A DNA stretch of 64,000 bases from Treponema sp. Lineage in GTDB: Bacteria; Spirochaetota; Spirochaetia; Treponematales; Treponemataceae. The stretch is taken from NCBI GenBank assembly GCA_017484285.1, contig JAFUTH010000022.1, positions 1 to 64,000 on the forward strand, read 5' to 3'. Under the pieces are notes generated by a model. It made no database searches and was not told where the DNA came from. It saw only the letters and a program-made list of their open reading frames with translations. Below, piece by piece: positions 8,326-15,729 of this stretch (position 1 is its first letter; the number at the start of each line of letters is the position of its first letter). Made by a program: the position numbers and the translations under genes.

Positions 8326-9855
8326 CTAGTTGTTTTCGGAATCCCATGCTACATATTTTCCGTCAACGAAGCGGAATGTTACGCCCAGAGAATCCCACCA
8401 ATCAAGCGGTTCTTCTGCACCTTCTGCGTAATCCAAAGCACAGATGATTTCAAAATCTTTTTCTTTCAGCGGATTCTTTGCAATCTGACTGTCCCCCTTG
8501 TTGTCTTTTATCATAAGTTCAGGACTGATAATGACGTTATAGTCGAATACGCCTTCAAGATATGTCCGTTCGGGCTTTACGAATAAAAGACCGGACACTG
8601 AATCGTATGTATGAAGGTAATCCGCATAATTGTATGGTTCATCTGTAAAATTTTCTCGCTGTGTCTGTCTGTTAAAATTCTTTTCCATGTGAGCGTCATC
8701 ATAATCATCTGTCAGGGAGAAAAGAAATTTCGGAGCGACAGTTTTTGTAACATCGTTTACTGTGGCATAGGTAGTTGAGAAATGAACATCAATATATTCA
8801 TTTCCGCTTTCTGCCCAGTCCCAGTTTTTGGCAACATCACTTCCTTTAGTCCAAGAGGTGTAGCCAACGATAAATGGTTGAGCAAGTTTTACGCCGGAGC
8901 GTGCAGAATCGTTTTTAGGACCGTCGTATGCAAAACAGAATTTTTCATATCCATCAGATGAAAAACCCAAATTTGCCAAATTTGCCATTTTTGATTTCAT
9001 ATAGTTATAGATTGGCATACCTTCTTCTGTCTGCGTAATCAATGAAAATGTGTGATATGCAGCCTTTGCTGTTTTAAGGGACATCAGTTTTGTCGCATAA
9101 GTCCATGTCTGACTATATTTTTTAGAATCGTATGTCAGGTTCGTATAAGTTTTCTTTTGAGATGTAATGATTTGGGCAGGATTCAAACAAATCCAGTAGC
9201 TTTTGTCCTTTTTCAGGATGCCGCCTGCAGGACGAACGCAAATCCAGTATGTGTTATCTTTTGTTCGTCTGATAATATCTCCCGCATCAAAAAACGGAAC
9301 GGCAGAAGAGGCGTTTTCCGGCTTTGCTTCTTCTATGACATCGACAGGAACGAACTGAAGCTCTTTTACTTCAGGAAGCACTTTGATATTTACGGAAACA
9401 GTTGCGAACAAATCTTCATTACCGCTCACCGTAGAAAACTTAAGTGAACCAAGTCCGTCATAAGACCATTCGTATGTATTGCCTGCAACAGTTTCTCCAA
9501 TCATTGATGAAAAAAACTCTTTTGCATCGTCAATACCGTTCGAAGCGATTGAGTAAACGCCAGGATTTTCATCGTTAAGCACGACTCCCTGGTCGCAGGT
9601 GAAGTCAATGTTTCGCCAGTTTGACGGAAGAGATTCAACTCCCACCATTTCACCGCTTTCATCCTCGACTTTGTTTTCATCGTATTCAGAAAGATTCGTG
9701 AGGGAACGCAGTATACTAAATGCGGCATCATCGACACTCAAAAAAGCACTTTCTTTATTTGTTGTTTCTTCTTCTTCATTTGAGCAGGAAAGGAAGCCCA
9801 GTGCAAGCACAAAAGCAAGTGCCAGTGTTCCTGCAAAAAGTTTTGTTCGTTTCAT
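8326..9855 (-). CDS. Lipoprotein of unknown family, paralogue 1 of a tandem trio
   Basis: A 509-residue lipoprotein, MKRTKLFAGTLALAFVLALG with lipobox FLSC and an acidic tether. It carries the trio's common architecture: LPSNWRNIDFTCDQG, IDDAKEFFSSMIGET, LPEVKELQFVPVDVI, FDAGDIIRRTKDNTYWICVR then PAGG and YWICLNP, WTYATKLMSLKTAKAAYHTF, FCFAYDGPKNDSARS, and a C-terminal block ending LDWWDSLGVTF. Function is unknown. It is separated from the MACPF gene by a 155-base spacer with a long inverted repeat, unlike the tight spacing to its downstream paralogue, so the trio may be expressed at a different level. Confidence 0.8.
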   Translation of the reverse strand: MKRTKLFAGTLALAFVLALGFLSCSNEEEETTNKESAFLSVDDAAFSILRSLTNLSEYDENKVEDESGEMVGVESLPSNWRNIDFTCDQGVVLNDENPGVYSIASNGIDDAKEFFSSMIGETVAGNTYEWSYDGLGSLKFSTVSGNEDLFATVSVNIKVLPEVKELQFVPVDVIEEAKPENASSAVPFFDAGDIIRRTKDNTYWICVRPAGGILKKDKSYWICLNPAQIITSQKKTYTNLTYDSKKYSQTWTYATKLMSLKTAKAAYHTFSLITQTEEGMPIYNYMKSKMANLANLGFSSDGYEKFCFAYDGPKNDSARSGVKLAQPFIVGYTSWTKGSDVAKNWDWAESGNEYIDVHFSTTYATVNDVTKTVAPKFLFSLTDDYDDAHMEKNFNRQTQRENFTDEPYNYADYLHTYDSVSGLLFVKPERTYLEGVFDYNVIISPELMIKDNKGDSQIAKNPLKEKDFEIICALDYAEGAEEPLDWWDSLGVTFRFVDGKYVAWDSENN

Positions 9856-9900
9856 AAAATTGTCCCTTTAGATTTCAGTCCCTGAAACAAGCTCAGGGGA

Positions 9901-10005
9901 ACGGTCATTCTGAGCGTAGCGAAGAATCTCTAGTTACAAGCAACTTGCTCTTGAGATGTTTCGCTTCGCTCAACATGACATGTGAATTTTCCTCAGAATG
10001 ACCGT
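9901..10005. repeat. Composite inverted repeat between MACPF gene and lipoprotein trio
   Basis: The outer arms ACGGTCATTCTGAG (9901-9914) and its exact complement (9992-10005) enclose an inner imperfect pair (9912-9930 with 9953-9971, about 15 of 19 matching) containing the GAGCGAAGCGAAG-like motif of dispersed intergenic repeats. It is not followed by a T-run on the minus strand, so it looks like a REP-type element or mRNA-stability structure rather than a terminator. Confidence 0.7.
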
Positions 10006-10010
10006 GTTTT

Positions 10011-12650
10011 TTACTCGCACTTCTGGCGCAAGATAACCGGCATACAGGGCCCCCGCGGAGAATAAAGGATAGAGCTGTCTCCCCATGAGTTTCCGTTGTA
10101 ATGGAAAGTCAAATTCTTCGTGACATTGGTAACACTACCGGAATTTACTGAAACCACCGTCCGTGTTGCATGCCAGTATACATATCCAGTGTAAAGAGCC
10201 CCTGATTCGTTAGCGGCGTATGTGGCAAAGATGCTTGAATCAACGTCTTCATGGCTCCACCAGGGCAGTGCCGTACTCTCATCCTTGTAGCTCACATAAC
10301 CAGTCTTTTCAAGATTCAAACCAAGCACGCCGTCTTTCATGAACATTCCGGCCACAGTTCCGCTTTTGTTTTGAATCGAGTTCAGGCTGTCAATAAGAGC
10401 CTTCACTTCCGTGTCATAAGGAAGTTCCCAACCATCAGGCGCGAATGTATGCCCTGCCATGTTTGAATACACATATGACGGATAATAGTGGATTCCGCTA
10501 GGAAGAGAGCCAGTCGCATCACTTCCAGAGCGAATCTTGTAGCTGTCCACAAGAACTTTTGCATCCTTATGCCCCTGACCGTCATAGCTTGTTCCGTCGG
10601 TAAATACAGTTCCCTTATAGTAGTCGCGAATGTAAATGTTATTCTGAATCTTTACAAGATTATATTTTCCGTTTCCGCCAAAGTCTGCGGTACGCTCTGC
10701 GGAAACAGCTTCCCCAATATCATCTATAACATCATCAGAAAGATAATCAGGTACTACCGCGCTGAGCGCAGTCTCGTTAACATACAGCTCTGTAATAAGC
10801 TTATTTTTGCTCTCCTCTGAATCTTTGTCTGATTTTGCACTTGTCCGCTTGCTCAAAATGGCAGTAGAGCCATCCCAGCCTACAGAATACGGAGTATAAT
10901 CATGGTCGGCATCCCCTGGGAAGACACCCATGTTCCAGAATATCTTGGTGTTCACCGCAGGATAAACAACAGTGACACGCTTCACAGAATTGAGTTCAGG
11001 AATGAATTCATTGCAGGCAACTGCAACAACAGAACCACCCTCACTCGTTGTAATATTCTTTATAAGAGAACCGTCATCTTCAAAAGTTGGAATTGTAATT
11101 TTTGTAGGAGCCACGGTAACATAAGAACTCATTTTTGTTACGGGGAAGTCTTTGAGGAACTGTTCGCTTTCAAAGTATGCTTTCATGGCGTCATAGCGCT
11201 CTTGAGCCTTGTCCGTGTCAACTCCGTCATTGAAATCAATGAGAGCGTAGAGTGGCACAAGGTCATCTTCCATGTTGTTGAAGTCGATGAACACGCTGTC
11301 ATCGCTTTCGGTGAATGATGATGACCAGTCAGAGAAAGTGCCTGCATTTGCTCCGACAGTTCCCTCGCGGTTTGTAAAAAGAGCGGTTATAGCAAGTGCC
11401 TTTTCCTTGTTGCCGCCGCGAGTTGAGCCTGAGAATGTGAACTTATCTCTTTCTGTCGTGAGCGTTTTTTTGTAGCTGGATTCGACACTGCTTTCAAGCG
11501 AGGCATTGCCTCCGAAAAGCTCCGAGAAATTTGCCTTGATCATGCAGCTGGCATCAAAAGTGCCTTCCATGTTCTCCGTGTTGGCTTCCATAGTGATATT
11601 TACCCTGCCGCCGAGTTTTCCGCCCACGACGACATGGGTTCCGTAGTCTTTTACCAGCTGCTTGAAGCCCGCATTGGTAGAAGGATAGTATGGCGACTTA
11701 CCGTTGATTGCGTTGTATGCGGTAGGGTTCATAATGGCTTTTCGCGCGCGGGTTTCCGCTGAGGCATTCAACATCGCAGTCCAGGCATCCATGTTAATGT
11801 CTGTCCAAGCGTACTGGTAGTTTGAGCTGTTTTTGTTCTTCCATTCCGTATGTGATTCAAGTTCGCTTGAAAAACCGCCCCAGTCGAATTCAAGGGTGCC
11901 GTTCACGGTGGTGTTGAGACTGGCTTCAAGCTCGGCAATGTTAGAGCCGGTCGCTTCCCTGTATGTCACTTCATTTCCATCGTCAGAAAACTCAATTTTG
12001 ACTGTCTCTGTGTCTCCGTCCGCGTCTTCAATTTCAATTCCTGTGTCAACGAGGGCAGTCGTTTTGAAGATTTCCTTTTTGCGGGCTTTTGTCGACGCAT
12101 AGCCCTGACGAACATTGTAGCCATAGCCGATGAACTGCTTCTGTCTTGGATTTTCTTCAGCTCCGGCATTCGCACTAGCCGCAACTTGAGTAAGCTCGAC
12201 TGTTTTTGTAGCGGTAGTGCCGTCATAGTCAACGGTAAGCGTCGCCTCATGTGTCTGGCTGTTTGTGTTCTCGTACACATAGAGCGTAAGACTTCCAGAA
12301 CCAGTTCCCGAAACGCCTGCAAGTTCCCCAAGTTCATACACTTCGCTCGGAGTAACGCCTGTAACTTCACTGTCATCAATAGTAATTACATCATCCGGAT
12401 CGAAATCAAGCGAAGCCGTCCAGTTTTCGCCTTTTGCTGCCGGAACCGAGAAGACAACCTTGTAACTGCAGTTCTCAAGCTCCATGCTCGTGGTGCTCGC
12501 CAAATCCGCTTTGACGACCGTAACGCCGTTTTTTGTTTTGGTGTTGGTATTGCTCGGAGAATCATCGTCTCCATTTGAACAACTCAGAAGGCTTGCAGCA
12601 AAAGGCAAGGCTGATGCCAAAAGCAAGCCGATTTTACTCGTCTTTTTCAT
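10011..12650 (-). CDS. MACPF (perforin-like) lipoprotein with BACON-like and Fibrobacter-type flanking domains
   Basis: An 879-residue lipoprotein with signal peptide MKKTSKIGLLLASALPFAAS and lipobox LLSC. Residues ~45-155 look like a BACON-type beta-sandwich (NWTASLDFDPD, ATLTVDYDGTTATKTVELTQ). The MACPF domain starts near QFIGYGYNVRQGY (~172-184) and holds the signature YGTHVVVGGKLGGRVNITME (Tyr336, Gly337, Thr338, His339). The last ~200 residues resemble the Fibrobacter major paralogous (FISUMP) domain (FAPDGWELPYDTEVKALIDS). MACPF proteins form membrane pores; bacterial lipoprotein forms in Bacteroides act as antimicrobial toxins. Here that role is inference. AGGAGG lies 6 bases before the start. 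It is the first gene of the cluster. Confidence 0.87.
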   Translation of the reverse strand: MKKTSKIGLLLASALPFAASLLSCSNGDDDSPSNTNTKTKNGVTVVKADLASTTSMELENCSYKVVFSVPAAKGENWTASLDFDPDDVITIDDSEVTGVTPSEVYELGELAGVSGTGSGSLTLYVYENTNSQTHEATLTVDYDGTTATKTVELTQVAASANAGAEENPRQKQFIGYGYNVRQGYASTKARKKEIFKTTALVDTGIEIEDADGDTETVKIEFSDDGNEVTYREATGSNIAELEASLNTTVNGTLEFDWGGFSSELESHTEWKNKNSSNYQYAWTDINMDAWTAMLNASAETRARKAIMNPTAYNAINGKSPYYPSTNAGFKQLVKDYGTHVVVGGKLGGRVNITMEANTENMEGTFDASCMIKANFSELFGGNASLESSVESSYKKTLTTERDKFTFSGSTRGGNKEKALAITALFTNREGTVGANAGTFSDWSSSFTESDDSVFIDFNNMEDDLVPLYALIDFNDGVDTDKAQERYDAMKAYFESEQFLKDFPVTKMSSYVTVAPTKITIPTFEDDGSLIKNITTSEGGSVVAVACNEFIPELNSVKRVTVVYPAVNTKIFWNMGVFPGDADHDYTPYSVGWDGSTAILSKRTSAKSDKDSEESKNKLITELYVNETALSAVVPDYLSDDVIDDIGEAVSAERTADFGGNGKYNLVKIQNNIYIRDYYKGTVFTDGTSYDGQGHKDAKVLVDSYKIRSGSDATGSLPSGIHYYPSYVYSNMAGHTFAPDGWELPYDTEVKALIDSLNSIQNKSGTVAGMFMKDGVLGLNLEKTGYVSYKDESTALPWWSHEDVDSSIFATYAANESGALYTGYVYWHATRTVVSVNSGSVTNVTKNLTFHYNGNSWGDSSILYSPRGPCMPVILRQKCE

Positions 12651-12803
12651 AAAAGACCTCCTCTAGAAATGTGTGTGAGACTTTTTGACATAACAGAAAA
12701 AGCGCAAATCCTTGCAGAAAAATCCCGCAAAGACTGCGCTGTTTTTTGAGAAAATTGGTGTGTGTATAGGAAGAGATTTTGCTATGCGGACAGAATACGA
12801 GCC

Positions 12804-12845
12804 TGAGAACTGAGAACTGAGAACTGAGAACTGAGAACTGAGAAA
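12804..12845. repeat. Tandem 7-bp repeat (TGAGAAC)n
   Basis: Five perfect copies of TGAGAAC and a sixth ending TGAGAAA stand head to tail in the probable 5' leader of the MACPF gene. Copy number could vary by slippage. There are no spacers, so it is not a CRISPR array. Confidence 0.9.
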
Positions 12846-12910
12846 TTTTGCCTCATCAGGAATTCTTTGTCAAGTGTTTTCATAGCTAATTCTTACTGTA
12901 TTCTCACAGT

Positions 12911-12938
12911 ATTATAACGCAAACTTAAAAAGTTTCAA
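12911..12938 (-). promoter_or_regulatory. Candidate promoter of the MACPF-lipoprotein operon
   Basis: On the minus strand TTGAAA (12938-12933), a 16-base spacer and TATAAT (12916-12911) form a near-consensus sigma-70 promoter about 260 bases upstream of the MACPF start. A second, weaker option is TTGACA (12873-12868), a 17-base spacer and CAAAAT. Confidence 0.5.
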
Positions 12939-13154
12939 TGTTTCTCGAAAGAAAAGTAATAAAAAATTGAAATTTTTGCGGTTTTTTGCGCTTTAGTGCG
13001 GCTGGCTTCGTAAAACCACGCTTCGCTTACATGTGTTTACACGAAGGCACAAGGACAAGGGCTAAAAATTTTTGGAAAATTCGCAAAATTTTCAAAAACG
13101 AAATGCAAAAAATCGTTCGTTTATGATAAAATTGATATAAATGGAGGTATCAGT

Positions 13155-13373
13155 ATGCCTTACGCAGCACTCGAACAGAAACTTAGGCTTGTGCCTGAAA
13201 AAGATTTTGAATTCGTCTCTCATTTTTTGGATTTAGTTCTTGGAAACAATAAAATTCAGCCATCAAGAAATGAAGAATACCTTTCAATGCTGGACAGAAG
13301 TTTCTCTCAGCTCGAAAAAGGTGAGGTCGTTGTAAAGTCAATGGAAGAACTTCGGGCACTGGAGAATGCCTGA
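13155..13373 (+). CDS. Antitoxin of a YoeB-type toxin-antitoxin pair
   Basis: A 72-residue protein (MPYAALEQKLRLVPEKDFEF and on) preceded by GGAGGT at 13143-13148. It is short, acidic towards the C-terminus (SFSQLEKGEVVVKSMEEL), and overlaps the toxin start by one base, the usual antitoxin-first order. I do not see a clear Phd/YefM motif, so the family assignment rests mainly on its partner. The N-terminus should bind the operon's DNA and the C-terminus the toxin, as in related pairs. Similar small proteins paired with Txe/YoeB toxins occur in treponemes. Confidence 0.75.
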   Translation: MPYAALEQKLRLVPEKDFEFVSHFLDLVLGNNKIQPSRNEEYLSMLDRSFSQLEKGEVVVKSMEELRALENA

Positions 13374-13636
13374 TGAATGATTTCACTTTCACAAAAGAAG
13401 CCTTTTCTCAATATATGTACTGGCAAAACCAAGACAAAAGAACGCTCAAAAAGATAAACGATTTGCTTGAAGACATCCGAAGAAACGGTGCATTGCAGGG
13501 AATCGGGAAACCTGAGTCATTAAAAAATCATCCCGGCTATTCGCGAAGAATCGACAAAGAAAACCGCCTTGTTTATGTTATTGATGAACTCCAAAATATA
13601 AAAATCATTTCATGCAAAGGTCATTACGATGCATAA
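13373..13636 (+). CDS. yoeB: YoeB/Txe-family mRNA interferase toxin
   Basis: An 87-residue protein matching the YoeB family along its length: YWQNQDKRTLKKINDLLEDI, GIGKPESLKNHPGYSRRIDK, ENRLVYVIDELQNIKIISCK and the C-terminal GHYDA. The expected general base Glu (ENRLVY context), the Arg of SRRID and the terminal His-Tyr are all present, so it looks functional. By family it binds the ribosome and cleaves mRNA in the A site. It is translationally coupled to the antitoxin (TGATG junction). Confidence 0.92.
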   Translation: MNDFTFTKEAFSQYMYWQNQDKRTLKKINDLLEDIRRNGALQGIGKPESLKNHPGYSRRIDKENRLVYVIDELQNIKIISCKGHYDA

Positions 13637-13706
13637 AAAAAGGCGGCATTTCTTGTGTTATGATGATGTTGTTCCCTTAATCATTTCAATGGTTTCCCGT
13701 GAACTT

Positions 13707-14250
13707 TCAAGATTCCATCACTCCAGAAATCCGTTTAAAAGGCGCTTTCCATTCCTGCATTTGGTAGTCTTTGTCCTCGTCAATCATCTCCAGCATGATT
13801 TTTGCGTACTGCGGGTCAAACTGCGTGCCGATTCCCTTCTCAATCTCATCTCGCACGACTTCCTGCGGGAGCGTGGAGCGGTAGCTTCGCTTGCTCGTCA
13901 TGGCATCGTAGGTGTCGGCGACGGCGATAATCCGCGCGATTTCAGGGATTTCCTCGCCTTTGAGACCTTCCGGGTAGCCGTGGCCGTCGTACCGCTCATG
14001 GTGGTAGTGAGCGCCGATGCTTATGTACGGCGACTGACGGATGTTTTGCAGGATTTGGTTTCCCAGCTTCGGATGCTCTTTTATCGCCTGAAATTCCTCG
14101 TCAGTGAGGCGGCCTTCCTTGTTGATGATTGCATCGGGAACGCCGATTTTTCCGACATCGTGCAGAAGCGCGGAAAAATATATCTCGCGGATTTCAGCCT
14201 CGCTCTTTTTTGCCCTGCGGGCGATTTCACGCGCATATTCGGCAACACGC
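13707..14250 (-). pseudogene. HD-GYP phosphodiesterase domain, N-terminally truncated
   Basis: From about 14250 to 13707 the minus strand encodes an HD-GYP domain: RVAEYAREIARRAKKSEAEI, the HD motif LLHDVGKIG, HYHHERYDGHGYPEGLKG (GYP), and AVADTYDAMTSKRSYR. By family it hydrolyses cyclic di-GMP. The domain begins abruptly after SPSIM. Upstream DNA is a carB fragment in the opposite strand, so the sensor or receiver part of the protein is missing. An open frame does run on to an ATG at 14462, but those extra ~70 residues are the antisense of carB and hairpin-repeat DNA. The fragment may still be translated; I call it a pseudogene with moderate certainty. Confidence 0.75.
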
Positions 14251-14374
14251 ATGATGCTTGGCGAGTCGCTTGAATCGCTCGGCTTGAAGGACAAGGTGAT
14301 TCCGTACCACGGCGCGAAAGAGGCGGTGCTTCCGTGGGCGAGATTCCCTGTAAAAGCAGAATGTTTTATGAAAA

Positions 14375-14475
14375 TAATGTGCCACAAGGATGTGGCGAAA
14401 AGCAAAGCGAGTTTTGGAACAAAACTCGGCCACTTTATGCGCCGACACGGATGTCGGAGCATAAAAGTGCTCCCG
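14375..14475. repeat. Hairpin-cluster repeat inside carB remnant
   Basis: Three consecutive short palindromes: GCCACA-agga-TGTGGC (14381-14396), CGAGTTTTG-gaa-CAAAACTCG (14408-14428), and CCGACA-cgga-TGTCGG (14442-14457), the last extended by CACTTTATGC/GCATAAAAGTG. The GAGTTTTG stem recurs at 14958-14982, so this belongs to a dispersed family. Confidence 0.8.
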
Positions 14476-14954
14476 CTCGCATTCTACAAGGCACAGGAAG
14501 CGAACTTCCCCACGCACCCGCTGCTTGGGAGAACAAGAATGTCTTGATTTCGCTCTCGAACAAGGAAGGACAGAAAGAGCAGGTTCTGTTCATTGGAAAG
14601 ACGCTCGCTTCTCTCGGATTCACGCTGATTGGCACGAAGGGAACGAGCGACTTCTACAACGCGAACGGAATCAAGTGCCAGACCGTGAACAAGATTGGCG
14701 GCGGTCGCCCAGATGTGCTGGATGTGATAATGAACAAGGAAGTATGCCTTGTAATCAACACGCCGAAGGCAAAACGCAACTACGCCGTGGACAGAAAGAC
14801 AATCCGCAAAGTGTGCTTGAAGTACAAAGTTCCGTACATCACCACGCTCGCGGGCGCGGTTGCCGCAGTGCAGGGAATTGACGCTACGAAATCAGCGAAT
14901 GCTGGTGTAGGTGGGGTTTGTTCGCTTCAAGAATACCATGCAATGATACGCTAG

Positions 14955-15001
14955 GGCGAGTTTTGGTTCTGCCAAAACTCGTAAGCACGCGAAAGCGTGC
15001 G
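14955..15001. repeat. Hairpin-cluster repeat between two carB tails
   Basis: Two palindromes, CGAGTTTTGG-ttctg-CCAAAACTCG and GCACGC-gaaa-GCGTGC, separate the two diverged copies of the carB C-terminal tail. The first stem is shared with the element at 14408-14428. Confidence 0.8.
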
Positions 15002-15089
15002 ACAAATGCCGGTGTGGGTGGTGTGAAGTCTCTGCAAGAGTATCATGCGCTGATTAAGTAAAATCTGTGAAAGCAGAGTAGAAAATGGG

Positions 15090-15123
15090 AAGACCTTCTG
15101 CGAGTTTGCAGAAGGTCTTTTTT
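15090..15123 (+). terminator. Rho-independent terminator after carB remnant
   Basis: A perfect 12-bp stem (15090-15101 with 15108-15119), 6-base loop, and a T-run. It is presumably the original carB terminator. Confidence 0.9.
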
Positions 15124-15156
15124 GTCTGTTGATGGGGGGATGAACCTACGCCTTGT

Positions 15157-15195
15157 TGCCTCGTCATCAACACGCCGAATGCAAAGCGCACCTAT
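15157..15195 (+). pseudogene. carB: Second short carB fragment
   Basis: This 39-base stretch reads CLVINTPNAKRTYI, nearly the same as CLVINTPKAKRNYA in the MGS-like domain of the carB remnant at ~14750, but with different codons. It lies after the terminator and out of order, so it derives from a diverged paralogue rather than a simple duplication. It overlaps the end of the YkgJ-type gene. Confidence 0.6.
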
Positions 15196-15689
15196 ATTTC
15201 CGTCTCTTCTTTCATCATTTTTTCGACTTCGGGGCGGGTAAGTGGTTTATTTGCATCATAGGCTGTTTTGTTCGCCTCGATTTCTTCAAAAGTCCACAAT
15301 TTTCCGTCTTTGTTTCGCATTCCGGGACAATCTTGGGCGCATTCGTTCCATGTTGCTTCGTCTTTTATCATCCAAGACCAGAACGGGTAGGTTGAGCATT
15401 GTACAGGGCGCGCTTCGTAGCATGAGCAGCCATCTTTCCAGAGAATGCAGTCGTAGTTCTTTTTTTCGAGGAGCGCAAGCACTTGCTCACCATAGTAATA
15501 ATCTGCCCATCGGCAATACGTTTTTACAAATTCGGTGACCGAAAGATGTAAGTACGTGCGCAATGCTGTCAAATCTCGCAGTGAAAGGTACACGAATCCT
15601 GGCGAGTGTCCGCAGCAAAATGAACACCGCTGACACCCAAAATGCAATCCGTTCTTGTAAAAAGGCTCTGACTGTTTCGTATGATTCAT
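15192..15689 (-). CDS. YkgJ-family cysteine-cluster protein
   Basis: A 165-residue protein with the YkgJ (CxxCxxCC) cluster at its start, GCQRCSFCCGHSPGFVYLS, and later conserved Cys in DGCSCYEARPVQCSTYPFW and CAQDCPG. The family is thought to bind an iron-sulphur cluster or zinc; its reaction is not established. Starts MNHTKQSEPFYKNG; no clear partner genes. Its 3' end runs into a stray carB fragment, so the last residues may not be original. Confidence 0.85.
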   Translation of the reverse strand: MNHTKQSEPFYKNGLHFGCQRCSFCCGHSPGFVYLSLRDLTALRTYLHLSVTEFVKTYCRWADYYYGEQVLALLEKKNYDCILWKDGCSCYEARPVQCSTYPFWSWMIKDEATWNECAQDCPGMRNKDGKLWTFEEIEANKTAYDANKPLTRPEVEKMMKEETEI

Positions 15690-15729
15690 GAAATCGATTA
15701 TAGCATAAACGTGCTCGCGAGAAAGCAGA

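Larger units (their letters stand above)
12651..13154. other. Gene-free stretch between MACPF operon and toxin-antitoxin pair
   Basis: No convincing gene is seen in these ~500 bases. They hold the leader and probable promoter of the MACPF gene, a TGAGAAC tandem repeat (12804-12845), AT-rich sequence, and a hairpin-bearing patch at ~12990-13060 (GGCTTCGTAAAACCACGCTT and similar) that looks like the dispersed intergenic repeats elsewhere in the window. Confidence 0.6.
14247..15061 (+). pseudogene. carB: Degenerate carB (carbamoyl-phosphate synthase large chain) C-terminal pieces
   Basis: Only the 3' end of carB remains. Piece 1 (MLGESLESLGLKDKVIPYHG then AKEAVLPWARFP, 14250-14347) equals the region just before the MGS-like domain. 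The next ~30 residues are replaced by hairpin-rich repeat DNA (~14350-14475). Coding similarity resumes at AFYKAQEA and, after a frame change, runs GSELP... NKNVLISLSNKEG, the MGS-like domain (FTLIGTKGTSDFY, INTPKAKRNYA, YITTLAGAVAAVQGID) and tail VCSLQEYHAMIR ending 14954. The frame change is explained by loss of one copy of a 10-base repeat (CAGGAAGCGA). A second, diverged copy of the tail (GVKSLQEYHALIK, 15002-15061) follows another hairpin element. It cannot make a working enzyme. Confidence 0.85.

Noticed and set aside
12804..12845. CRISPR array
   Set aside because: The repeats are 7 bases long without spacers and there are no cas genes.
13629..14273. Plus-strand frame following yoeB
   Set aside because: It is antisense to the HD-GYP domain, which has a clear catalytic motif on the minus strand.
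14104..14547. Intact plus-strand protein of 147 residues
   Set aside because: The frame joins antisense HD-GYP, carB and repeat DNA by chance; only the carB-like parts are meaningful.
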